Assembly (NCBI GenBank): GCA_007117625.1
Contig: SKGE01000076.1
Location: 1-36,634 of the forward strand
Source of the DNA: Candidatus Izemoplasma sp.
Lineage (GTDB): Bacteria; Bacillota_I; Bacilli_A; Izemoplasmatales; Izemoplasmataceae
Direction: 5' to 3'
Length of the DNA stretch: 36,634 bases
A model generated the notes under the pieces. It was not told where the DNA came from. It searched no databases and was given only the letters and a program-made list of their open reading frames with translations. The position numbers were made by a program, and so were the translations under genes. Below are positions 31,048 through 36,634 of the stretch, piece by piece; within the stretch, counting starts at the first letter, position 1, and each line of letters starts with the position of its first letter.

Positions 31048-31160
31048 AGGTGTTCATCTCCTTTTGTATTTATTGAGCGGGATAAGAAAAATAATGGGTT
31101 GGCGGACGGTATATCGTCAGAGTCATTGGTGGACGGTATTTGATTGCGTGCAAATATCAT
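30975..31160 (-). CDS. Candidate leader ORF upstream of and overlapping mgtE, 61 codons
   Basis: After the riboswitch terminator, the minus strand has AGGAGAG 6 nt before an ATG at 31160, the best ribosome binding site in this leader. The frame runs 61 codons and ends 73 nt inside mgtE in another frame. Its start is MIFARNQIPSTNDSDDIPSA, with acidic residues and prolines, and contains a 9-residue in-frame repeat (IPSTNDSDD / IPSANPLFF), from DNA repeats at 31099-31112 and 31126-31139. Acidic/proline-rich leader peptides, such as MgtL of Salmonella, destabilise ribosomes at low Mg2+; whether this one works that way is inference. It may simply be a leader that couples translation. Confidence 0.45.
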   Translation of the reverse strand: MIFARNQIPSTNDSDDIPSANPLFFLSRSINTKGDEHLWKKKSKLYLKNYAHSSMKIKQKT

Positions 31161-31179
31161 TTTTTTCTCTCCTTTCAAT

Positions 31180-31207
31180 AAAAAAATGGCTTACTCAACG
31201 TAGGCCA
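31180..31207 (-). terminator. Intrinsic terminator of the M-box riboswitch
   Basis: On the minus strand TGGCCTAC (31207-31200), a 5-nt loop and GTAAGCCA (31194-31187) pair at 7 of 8 positions and are followed by seven T (31186-31180). It sits after the aptamer, in the position of a ligand-controlled terminator. The segment ACTCAAC/GTTGAGT (31193-31199 with 31228-31234 on the plus strand) can form an alternative pairing that would prevent it. Confidence 0.85.
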
Positions 31208-31227
31208 CTCAAAATGACTAACCCATT

Positions 31228-31372
31228 GTTGAGTTTTAGCACTATACAGCGTCGAATTAGCTACGTTATACAAAACCTTAAGTCGGTAATGTCTGTTGAC
31301 CGATTGGCATCTTTCGATGTTTCTCGGCAGTAGCGTATATCTGTATAGGAGCCTCACCTAACGGTAGTTATA
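31228..31372 (-). promoter_or_regulatory. M-box (ykoK) magnesium riboswitch upstream of mgtE
   Basis: Read on the minus strand, the conserved M-box elements are all present in order: GTTAGGTGAGGCTCCTATAC, then GCTACTGCC, ATCGAAAGATGCCAATCGGT, CAACAGACAT, CGACTTAAGG and GTATAGTGCTAAAACTC. These are the signature of the Mg2+-sensing aptamer found before mgtE in Bacillota, which turns expression off when Mg2+ is high. The intrinsic terminator at 31180-31207 follows it. The start of transcription is near 31381, so the mgtE leader is about 330 nt long. Confidence 0.97.
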
Positions 31373-31387
31373 TTGTTTCCGTTTTTC

Positions 31388-31416
31388 ATTATATGACAGA
31401 TTGATTGATAATTCAA
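31388..31416 (-). promoter_or_regulatory. Promoter of the mgtE operon
   Basis: On the minus strand TTGAAT (31416-31411), a 17-bp spacer and TATAAT (31393-31388), leading into the M-box. Confidence 0.85.
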
Positions 31417-31440
31417 CCAATAAGAAGTGAAAGTGTTAAA

Positions 31441-31468
31441 TTGACATAATTCAAGAATATGGTAAAGT
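31441..31468 (+). promoter_or_regulatory. Promoter of the small membrane protein at 31490
   Basis: TTGACA (31441-31446), a 16-bp spacer and TAAAGT (31463-31468), preceded by TGG. Confidence 0.65.
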
Positions 31469-31489
31469 ATTTAAGGAGAAGGTGATTAG

Positions 31490-31702
31490 ATGGCAACGAA
31501 TAAAGAGTTGAGAAAAAAACTTCATACACGTATTTGGTCACAAGGTTTTATTGCCGCGAGTATTTTTATTGTTTTACTTTCAATTATGGCGGAAAATCGT
31601 GTTGTTAGTGTTTTTGTGGTTCAGTTCATTACATTTTATGTAACATGGGTTTTGATTCATTATTTTATCTTTAGGAAACAATTTAAAGCTTTAAAAGACT
31701 AA
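31490..31702 (+). CDS. Small two-span membrane protein, unknown
   Basis: This 70-aa protein has two hydrophobic segments (about 19-36, GFIAASIFIVLLSIMA, and 41-61, FVVQFITFYVTWVLIHYFI) with a basic start and tail (KELRKKLHTR, RKQFKALKD). No family is recognised. AAGGAGAAGGTG precedes the ATG. It has its own promoter and terminator, so it is monocistronic and probably real. The function is unknown. Confidence 0.65.
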   Translation: MATNKELRKKLHTRIWSQGFIAASIFIVLLSIMAENRVVSVFVVQFITFYVTWVLIHYFIFRKQFKALKD

Positions 31703-31730
31703 CATGAAACTTTAGGGTTTCATGTTTTTT
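31701..31730 (+). terminator. Terminator of the small membrane protein
   Basis: AACATGAAAC (31701-31710) and GTTTCATGTT (31717-31726) pair, followed by T. The left arm includes the stop codon. Confidence 0.9.
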
Positions 31731-31732
31731 AT

Positions 31733-31741
31733 TGCTATAAT
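31733..31741 (+). promoter_or_regulatory. Extended -10 promoter of grpB
   Basis: TGCTATAAT, an extended -10 with no -35, gives a start only about 10 nt before the ATG at 31759. The same TGCTATAATAAG occurs at 35955 before the P-II-like gene. Confidence 0.6.
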
Positions 31742-31758
31742 AAGAGAGAGGTGGTTTA

Positions 31759-32256
31759 ATGCGAACGATTCTAATTGCGCCTTATAATCCAAAATGGCAA
31801 ACTAACTTTCAAGAAATCAAAACGTTTTTAGAAAAGGTGATATTAAATTGTTGTTTAGCAATTGAGCATGTGGGTAGTACAGCGGTGGTAGGGCTTGCAG
31901 CTAAGCCGATTATCGATATTGATATTGTGATTGATTCTGATTTTGAGCTTATAAAAAGCAAACTTGAGCGATTGGGATATTACCACAATGGAGATCAGGG
32001 GATTAAAGGTAGAGAAGTTTTTAAGTATACCAAAACATCGTTGGCGACACATCACTTATATGTTTGCCAAAAGGAGAGCGTTGAGTTACAAAAACATATA
32101 GCGTTTCGAAACCATTTACGGCAGAATCCAGCTACAAAAGAAGCCTATGCAAGGGTTAAGCAACAAGCCGCAAAAATGCATCCACATGACATTGATGGCT
32201 ATTTGGATGTAAAAGGAAAGTTTATTGAAAAGATTTACCGTAAGTTAGGACTGTGA
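31759..32256 (+). CDS. GrpB family protein (UPF0157)
   Basis: This 165-aa protein is of the GrpB family, with a nucleotidyltransferase-like fold: PYNPKWQTNFQEIK at the start, IEHVGSTAVVGLAAKPIIDIDIVI (residues ~34-57, the GS-T and D-x-D motif) and HHLYVCQ in the middle. The function of the family is not known. AGAGAGGTGG lies before the ATG. It is 9 nt from the next gene, so the region to 33568 may be one operon. Confidence 0.9.
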   Translation: MRTILIAPYNPKWQTNFQEIKTFLEKVILNCCLAIEHVGSTAVVGLAAKPIIDIDIVIDSDFELIKSKLERLGYYHNGDQGIKGREVFKYTKTSLATHHLYVCQKESVELQKHIAFRNHLRQNPATKEAYARVKQQAAKMHPHDIDGYLDVKGKFIEKIYRKLGL

Positions 32257-32265
32257 GGGATCGAT

Positions 32266-32730
32266 ATGAAATTTGGCTATTGTTATGAAACGGTTATTGG
32301 AGTGCTGTGTTTTATGGAAGCATCTGGAAAGTTGCTGCGGTGCAGCTTATCTTGGGACGAACGGTGCACCCAAAAAGAGACACCAATCATCAAGCAAGCG
32401 GTAAGTGAGGTTATGGAGTTCTTGAATGGTGAACGCACCGATTTTTCAGTGCCTTGTCAAATGACAGGGACGGCATTTGAACAATCGGTTTATCAAGCAC
32501 TACGGCAAGTACCGTTTGGGGAGACGATTTGTTATCAAGACTTGGCAAAGCGGATTAACCGACCAAAGAGCGTACGCGCGGTAGGAAATGCTTTAGGGAA
32601 AAACCCTTTGTTGCTTTTCACACCATGTCATCGCGTGTTAGCAAGTGATGGAACGCTTGGAGGTTTTACGGGTGGCCTTGAAGTTAAAAAGGTATTACTA
32701 CGTATCGAGGGTACTATTCATGCGGACTAA
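32266..32730 (+). CDS. ogt: Methylated-DNA-protein cysteine methyltransferase (Ogt/AdaB type)
   Basis: This 154-aa suicide DNA repair protein removes O6-alkyl groups from guanine. The active-site PCHRV (alkyl-accepting Cys) lies in LLLFTPCHRVLASDGTLGGFTGG, and the DNA-binding helix region is FEQSVYQALRQVPFGETICYQDLA with RPKSVRAVGNALGKNPL. The stop lies 11 nt inside the next gene's frame. ATG 32266 was chosen as the first in-frame start. Confidence 0.94.
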   Translation: MKFGYCYETVIGVLCFMEASGKLLRCSLSWDERCTQKETPIIKQAVSEVMEFLNGERTDFSVPCQMTGTAFEQSVYQALRQVPFGETICYQDLAKRINRPKSVRAVGNALGKNPLLLFTPCHRVLASDGTLGGFTGGLEVKKVLLRIEGTIHAD

Positions 32731-33568
32731 AGAGACAATGAAGCAATTAATTTTGGATGTTGCTAAAAACGATAGACGTGTCCGTGGTATAATTTTGAAT
32801 GGTTCCCGAGCAAATCCGAATGCTGTTCAAGATAATTATATGGATTTTGATGTGGTTTACTATGTTGACGATTTCGAGAGTTTTTCTAAAGATAATCAGT
32901 GGATTGATGTCTTTGGTAAACGTTTTTTAATGCAGACATCAAAAGATTTTGTTTTTGCTGTAGACAAAAGAAAGAATGTTTATGTGTGGTTGATGTTATT
33001 TGAGGATGGTAACCGAATAGATCTCACTGTCAAAGATGTTTCAGAAATGATTGAAGATACAGCTTCAGAATCGGATGGGTTAGCGGAGCTTTGGTTAGAC
33101 AAAGATAACCGCATTGAACGCATGCCTAATGCTACGGAGTCACAGTATTTTGTGAAGCGACCAACGCGAGCGTTGTATAATAGTTGTATGAATGAGTTTT
33201 ATTGGATTGTTCCGAGTGTAGTGAAAAGTTTGAAACGCGATGAGTTGCCAAGTGCATGGTTTTACGTGAATATTTTGAGGCATTGTCTAGAAGGCATGAT
33301 TGATTGGTATTTTGGAGATTTACATGATTATGCAATTAGTACAGGGAAGTTTAAGAAAAATTATAGACGTTTGTTAGATAAGGATGCTTACACTAAGTAT
33401 TTAGAGACTTTTTTTGATGCGAGTGCAAAGGCGTCTTTTATGAAAGGATTACCTTTGATTTTTGATTTATTTCAGTGGTACGCACTAAGGGTAGCGAAGA
33501 TACACGGATATAAGTTTGATGAAGAAACACATCAAAAAGTTATGGAGTATGTAAAAAAACATCTATAA
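32720..33568 (+). CDS. Aminoglycoside 6-adenylyltransferase-like (ANT(6), AadK/AadE type)
   Basis: This 282-aa nucleotidyltransferase has GIILNGSRANPNAVQDNYMD followed by FDVVYYVD near residues 28-55, the G-S-R-x-N and D-x-D elements that bind ATP and Mg2+. The length and the C-terminal WYFVNILRHCLEGMIDWY-type region (here AWFYVNILRHCLEGMIDWY) fit ANT(6) enzymes that adenylylate streptomycin. Activity is not shown and chromosomal homologues may have other substrates. ATG 32720 overlaps the ogt stop by 11 nt; an ATG 18 nt later is possible. An AAC(6')-like gene follows 136 nt downstream, so these could form a small resistance locus. Confidence 0.85.
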   Translation: MRTKETMKQLILDVAKNDRRVRGIILNGSRANPNAVQDNYMDFDVVYYVDDFESFSKDNQWIDVFGKRFLMQTSKDFVFAVDKRKNVYVWLMLFEDGNRIDLTVKDVSEMIEDTASESDGLAELWLDKDNRIERMPNATESQYFVKRPTRALYNSCMNEFYWIVPSVVKSLKRDELPSAWFYVNILRHCLEGMIDWYFGDLHDYAISTGKFKKNYRRLLDKDAYTKYLETFFDASAKASFMKGLPLIFDLFQWYALRVAKIHGYKFDEETHQKVMEYVKKHL

Positions 33569-33593
33569 TTTCATGGTATTTGTAAAATTATAG
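33563..33593 (+). terminator. Weak A/T-rich terminator after the ANT(6)-like gene
   Basis: CTATAATTT (33563-33571) and AAATTATAG (33585-33593) pair around a 13-nt loop, followed by TTAATTTAT. The rest of the gap to 33703 is A/T-rich and holds a TATAAT near 33650. Confidence 0.4.
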
Positions 33594-33703
33594 TTAATTT
33601 ATGGCTTAATTCTATAATTGCTTTACTATCTATAAAAATCTGATATGTGTATAATGATAATGAATTACGATAGTGTGATAAATATGTTCTAGAGGAGGAT
33701 TTT

Positions 33704-34252
33704 ATGAAGATTTATCATCTAGATAAAACGGACCGTAAAGCTTTGAAGCGAGTTGCGGAGCTTTTGCATGAGGCGTTTCCGCATGCTTATAAGACAATGC
33801 GTATTGCGATGGCAGAAGTTGACCAATTGTGTGAGGATATTTTTGTTTTGCTGGTTGCTGAGGTCGAGGGTGTAATTGTTGGTGCAATCGGTGCTAAGGC
33901 GATGTATGGGCATACAGGTTGGGAGCTACATCCGTTAATGGTTTCTGAATCGTATAGAGGAAAAGGGATTGGAACGGCACTGTATCAAGAACTTGAGTCG
34001 AGAATGCGTGCAAAAGGATGCGTTACGATGTATTTGGGTACGGATGATGAGTTTTTTAAAACCAGTTTATCTAAAGTGGACTTATATGAAGATACCTTTT
34101 CAGCTATTGAGAATATTAAGAATTTAGACCAACATCCATATCAGTTTTATGAGAAGATGGGGTTTAAGATTGTCGGTGTAATTCCCGATGCGAATGGATT
34201 GAATAAACCCGATATCTTGATGGCAAAAAGAATGCTAATGCAGAAGCGATAA
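33704..34252 (+). CDS. Aminoglycoside 6'-N-acetyltransferase AAC(6')-I-like (GNAT)
   Basis: This 182-aa GNAT protein is close in length and layout to the chromosomal AAC(6')-Ii of Enterococcus faecium. The shared elements are GWELHPLMVSESYRGKGIGT (acetyl-CoA loop), TMYLGTDDEF, KTSLSKVDLYEDTF, HPYQFYEKMGFKIVGVIPDANG and NKPDILMAK. The N-terminal 60 residues are more divergent. It would acetylate the 6'-amino group of aminoglycosides such as kanamycin, but intrinsic enzymes may have another cellular role. GAGGAGG precedes the ATG. It lies next to an ANT(6)-like gene. The hydrolase starts 1 nt after its stop. Confidence 0.88.
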   Translation: MKIYHLDKTDRKALKRVAELLHEAFPHAYKTMRIAMAEVDQLCEDIFVLLVAEVEGVIVGAIGAKAMYGHTGWELHPLMVSESYRGKGIGTALYQELESRMRAKGCVTMYLGTDDEFFKTSLSKVDLYEDTFSAIENIKNLDQHPYQFYEKMGFKIVGVIPDANGLNKPDILMAKRMLMQKR

Positions 34253-34253
34253 T

Positions 34254-34964
34254 ATGCATAAGTTATATCGTTGGATGTTTCGCATTGCGAGTGGTGTATT
34301 TTTAATTGGGATTGTTGGTTTAATCATTATTATGGCATTGACTAATGTTGCAATGGATGAGATGGATGATATTTTATCCTTACCATATGTTTCTGAGCAA
34401 GATAATGTTATTGTTTTTCAACAAGAGGATTATTTAGCAAATATTGTGATTTATCCAGGGGGGTTGGTTGAGGCACATGCTTATGCGAAGCTAGCCTATT
34501 TGTTGCATGAAGAAGGCTATCGTGTGTTTATTGTGCGGATGCCGCTCAATCTTGCGATTTTAAATCGCGGGGCATTTGAGGATATTGTTGTGGCTTACGA
34601 AAGCGAATTTCCTTGGTATGGACTTGGGCATTCTTTGGGTGGTGCAAGTTTAGCATATGTCGATGTGGGTTTGCTTGAGGGGTTGATTTTGTTGGGCAGT
34701 TATTTTCCGGGTTCTGTCGATATTTCTGAAACGGATTTAAACGTATTGTCAATTACTGCTGAGTTTGATGAGGTGCTTGATTGGGATAATTATGAAGCGC
34801 GTAAGACGTTGCTACCGAGTGGCAGTGTTCATGTTATGATTGCTGGTGGAAATCATGCTAATTTTGGCTACTATGGCTCTCAAAGAGGCGATGGTGATGC
34901 GACTATTTCGCGTTTGAAACAGCATCAATTGGTGGTTGCTGAGATTGTTAGTTTTATTGACTAA
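34254..34964 (+). CDS. Membrane-anchored alpha/beta hydrolase (PF12695-like)
   Basis: This 236-aa protein has a single hydrophobic anchor (~9-31) and an alpha/beta hydrolase domain with the nucleophile in GLGHSLGGAS, Asp in TAEFDEVLD and His in GGNHANFGYYG. It should face the outside. The pattern is similar to the alpha/beta hydrolase of unknown function found in Bacillota (PF12695). It starts 1 nt after the AAC(6')-like stop, so it is cotranscribed; no functional link is evident. Confidence 0.82.
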   Translation: MHKLYRWMFRIASGVFLIGIVGLIIIMALTNVAMDEMDDILSLPYVSEQDNVIVFQQEDYLANIVIYPGGLVEAHAYAKLAYLLHEEGYRVFIVRMPLNLAILNRGAFEDIVVAYESEFPWYGLGHSLGGASLAYVDVGLLEGLILLGSYFPGSVDISETDLNVLSITAEFDEVLDWDNYEARKTLLPSGSVHVMIAGGNHANFGYYGSQRGDGDATISRLKQHQLVVAEIVSFID

Positions 34965-34986
34965 AGCGCAAAGGCTTGCGCTTTTT
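34963..34986 (+). terminator. Terminator after the membrane-anchored hydrolase
   Basis: AAAGCGCAA (34963-34971) and TTGCGCTTT (34976-34984) pair around four bases and continue with T. Confidence 0.9.
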
Positions 34987-34999
34987 CTATGCTTTTTGA

Positions 35000-35028
35000 T
35001 ACAATGATTATAAGTGATGGTAATCACT
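35000..35028 (+). promoter_or_regulatory. Promoter -10 and inverted repeat before the PAP2 gene
   Basis: TACAAT (35000-35005) is a likely -10, with TTGCGC (34976-34981) 18 bp upstream inside the preceding terminator as a possible -35. Directly downstream is the dyad AGTGAT-GGTA-ATCACT (35013-35028), in the position of an operator or a 5' leader hairpin. Confidence 0.45.
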
Positions 35029-35046
35029 AAGAGAGGATGCGGTCTT

Positions 35047-35940
35047 ATGGCGCTATATTTTCCGCTTGAAATAATTCGGTGGCTACAAAGTTATGAAAAT
35101 GCGTTTTGGGATTTTTTCTTTGATTCAATTAGTCTTTTGGGGGAAGAGTATTTTTATATTGCTGTATTAGGGGCGCTTTATTGGGTTGTGAATAAACGTA
35201 TGGGTGAGTTTTTAGGTGTTACGCTTGGGGCGAGTCTTACCTTTAATAACTTAGTAAAGAATATTCTTTCGCAACCGAGACCATTTGAAGACTATCCTGA
35301 CGATGTGATTAATAAAAGGCCAGATACTGCGACGGGACATGCGATGCCGAGTGGGCATGTACAAGGGAGTTCGAGTTTGTTTTTTGCGATAGCGTTTTAT
35401 TTAAAACAGCGCGTTTGGTTGATTGTTGCAATTGTAGTTACGGTTTTAATGATGTTTAGTCGCATGTATCTCGGTGTGCATTATATTCAAGATGTTATCG
35501 TTGGGGCGATTGTGGCCATTTTGATTGCTTTTGTGATGCATTATTTTTATCAAAAGTATGCTGGAGATCAAAATCGTTTGCATAAGTTTTATTTGATGAT
35601 CTTGCTTGTGTTCTTGCCGTTTTATTTTCTTTTTGCAAGTGATGCAGCGGCGAACGACTTTTTTAGAGGTTATGGTATATTGGTTGGGATTATAGTTGGT
35701 GTTATGGTAGAGAAGAAATATGTGAATTTTACTCTTGATATACCACTTCTTAAAAAGCTTGTTCGGTATTTTCTAGGGCTTATTATCATGGGGCTTGTGT
35801 TGATTGGTGTTGGGTTAATTTTCGATTTAATGGTAACAAGTGCGCTTGTTAAGAATATTTTAGATTTTATTCGCTATTTCTTAGTTGCATTTGTTGGTTT
35901 AGGGCTTTATCCATATATTTTTAAAAGGTTCAGTTTTTAG
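35047..35940 (+). CDS. PAP2-family membrane phosphatase
   Basis: This 297-aa membrane protein is a type-2 phosphatidic-acid-phosphatase-like enzyme. Its three signature motifs are complete: KNILSQPRPF (K-x6-R-P), PSGHVQGSSS and SRMYLGVHYIQDVIVG (S-R-x5-H-x3-D). Five or so hydrophobic segments surround them, and the C-terminal half has more. Substrates could be phosphatidic acid, undecaprenyl diphosphate or a related lipid phosphate. ATG 35047 was chosen over the ATG at 35014, which lacks a ribosome binding site; AGAGG is about 10 nt before it. Confidence 0.93.
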   Translation: MALYFPLEIIRWLQSYENAFWDFFFDSISLLGEEYFYIAVLGALYWVVNKRMGEFLGVTLGASLTFNNLVKNILSQPRPFEDYPDDVINKRPDTATGHAMPSGHVQGSSSLFFAIAFYLKQRVWLIVAIVVTVLMMFSRMYLGVHYIQDVIVGAIVAILIAFVMHYFYQKYAGDQNRLHKFYLMILLVFLPFYFLFASDAAANDFFRGYGILVGIIVGVMVEKKYVNFTLDIPLLKKLVRYFLGLIIMGLVLIGVGLIFDLMVTSALVKNILDFIRYFLVAFVGLGLYPYIFKRFSF

Positions 35941-35954
35941 GAATGCTTGGTATA

Positions 35955-35963
35955 TGCTATAAT
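35955..35963 (+). promoter_or_regulatory. Extended -10 promoter of the P-II-like genes
   Basis: TGCTATAAT with no clear -35, identical to the box before grpB. Confidence 0.6.
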
Positions 35964-35995
35964 AAGCTATCATTCATTGTGAATGGGGTGATGTT

Positions 35996-36322
35996 TTGGA
36001 TAAACAGAAAGTTTTGGTTACAATTATTAAAAAGGGTTATGTTAAGAAGATGATCCGTTCGATTCCTGAGGGAATTGAGCATGGGACAATGCTTTTAAAT
36101 GGTAAGGGGACTGTCCCGCAATATATGATTGAATCATTGGTAGGGTTAACATACGATCTGGATCGTGATGTGATGATTAGTTTGGTGCGTGAAAGTGATG
36201 TTCAAACGATTCAAGACATTTTTATGGATATCGGTAAGATGCGTAAAAATAACACGGGAATTATGTTTGTGATAGATGTTGATAAGGCATTTGGAATTAT
36301 TCACAAACTAGATTACCTTTAA
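35996..36322 (+). CDS. P-II family-like signalling protein, copy 1
   Basis: This 108-aa protein has the ferredoxin-like beta-alpha-beta layout of P-II proteins: VLVTIIKKGYVKKMIRSIPE, then a T-loop-like stretch around GTMLLNGKGTVPQYMIES, and the C-terminal NNTGIMFVIDVDKAFGI. The glutamate/ammonium-related ligand residues cannot be assigned here. It starts with TTG (35996), with GGGGTG (35984-35989) 6 nt before it, and is followed within 11 nt by a second P-II-like gene. Such pairs in Bacillota often precede a membrane protein; here the partner would lie beyond the window. Confidence 0.8.
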   Translation: MDKQKVLVTIIKKGYVKKMIRSIPEGIEHGTMLLNGKGTVPQYMIESLVGLTYDLDRDVMISLVRESDVQTIQDIFMDIGKMRKNNTGIMFVIDVDKAFGIIHKLDYL

Positions 36323-36332
36323 GGGTGATGAT

Positions 36333-36634
36333 ATGCAAACACATCAATGTATTATTACAGTAACAAAACGTGGTACAGGTGGTGAGGTTGTTGCAGCAGC
36401 TCGCCGTAAAGGTGCACGTGGAGGAACCATCCTTACGGGGCGTGGTTCTTCGGTTTATGAGTCGAAAAAGTTGTTTGGGAGTCTTGTTGACCCTGAAAAG
36501 GAGATTGTTTTGACGCTAATTGAGAAAGAAAAGGTTGATGCGGTACTTGATGAAATCCGAAAATCTTTAGATATCGATACCCCTGGGAAAGGGATTATGT
36601 TTGTGGTTGATGTTGAAGAGGTTCGTGGATTAAC
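36333..36634 (+). CDS. P-II family-like signalling protein, copy 2 (3' truncated by window)
   Basis: The first 100 codons of a second P-II-like protein are visible. They include the start MQTHQCIITVTKRGTGGEVV, a T-loop-like region GARGGTILTGRGSSVYESKK, and TPGKGIMFVVDVEEVRGL, which aligns to NNTGIMFVIDVDKAFGI in copy 1. It is thus a tandem paralogue with a more typical P-II beginning. AAGGGTGATG precedes the ATG at 36333. The end is cut off by the window edge, so length and partners are unknown. Confidence 0.82.
   Translation, partial: MQTHQCIITVTKRGTGGEVVAAARRKGARGGTILTGRGSSVYESKKLFGSLVDPEKEIVLTLIEKEKVDAVLDEIRKSLDIDTPGKGIMFVVDVEEVRGL

Noticed and set aside
1-36634. Mycoplasma-type genetic code (UGA = Trp)
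   Set aside because: Genes such as uvrB, sdaA and the histidine kinase end at TGA, and Trp is written TGG throughout.
1-36634. CRISPR arrays, insertion sequences, prophage or integron features
   Set aside because: No regularly spaced repeats, transposase or integrase frames, or attachment-like repeats were found on either strand.

Overview
The window is a stretch of an A/T-rich, standard-code bacterial chromosome, most consistent with a low-GC Bacillota lineage (Erysipelotrichia or the free-living relatives of Mollicutes such as Haloplasma/Izemoplasma-type bacteria; this placement is inference). Nearly every gene has a strong AGGAGG-type ribosome binding site, terminators are short hairpins with T-tracts, TGA is used as a stop and TGG encodes Trp, so this is not a Mycoplasma-type code. 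I see no rRNA, tRNA, CRISPR array, insertion sequence or prophage.

Layout. 1-3437: end of uvrB, then a TetR-regulated ABC exporter (repressor, ATPase, two permeases) with a perfect 18-bp palindrome inside its promoter. 3438-4640: the most unusual region, one transcription unit with its own strong promoter carrying five very small ORFs, each with its own ribosome binding site, followed by a YvlB/LiaX-like SHOCT-domain protein; four of the five encode related microproteins. 4641-11221: L-serine dehydratase, two paralogous RlmD/TrmA-type RNA uracil methyltransferases, a Na+/H+ antiporter-like protein and a membrane-anchored EEP-family phosphatase/nuclease. 11220-13990: a second TetR divergent from an MMPL/RND exporter. 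14051-16949: a tight run of DUF554, nitroreductase, polyprenyl diphosphate synthase, ArsC/Spx-like and YaiI/DUF188 genes.

17140-23187: a signalling block. A soluble 1069-aa hybrid histidine kinase (PAS, GAF, kinase core, degenerate receiver, receiver, HPt) is followed by an OmpR-type regulator, an intergenic candidate C-rich small RNA, a receiver-only protein and an EAL c-di-GMP phosphodiesterase with all the catalytic residues. 23220-27015: a CDP-alcohol phosphatidyltransferase and two short, divergent nicotianamine-synthase-like Rossmann proteins lie next to feoA-feoB, suggesting a metal- or lipid-related module. 27043-29361: a lone PTS_EIIC_2 membrane protein, a flavin reductase and an MhqD-like hydrolase.

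29375-31416 (minus strand): mgtE with a small membrane protein, under a clear M-box (Mg2+) riboswitch with its own promoter and intrinsic terminator. A 61-codon ORF with an acidic, proline-containing start lies between the terminator and mgtE and overlaps the mgtE start. 31490-35940: a small membrane protein, GrpB, an Ogt-type alkyltransferase, an ANT(6)-like adenylyltransferase, an AAC(6')-I-like acetyltransferase, an alpha/beta hydrolase and a PAP2 phosphatase; the two aminoglycoside-modifying-type enzymes are one ORF apart. 35996-36634: two tandem P-II-like proteins, the second cut by the window end.
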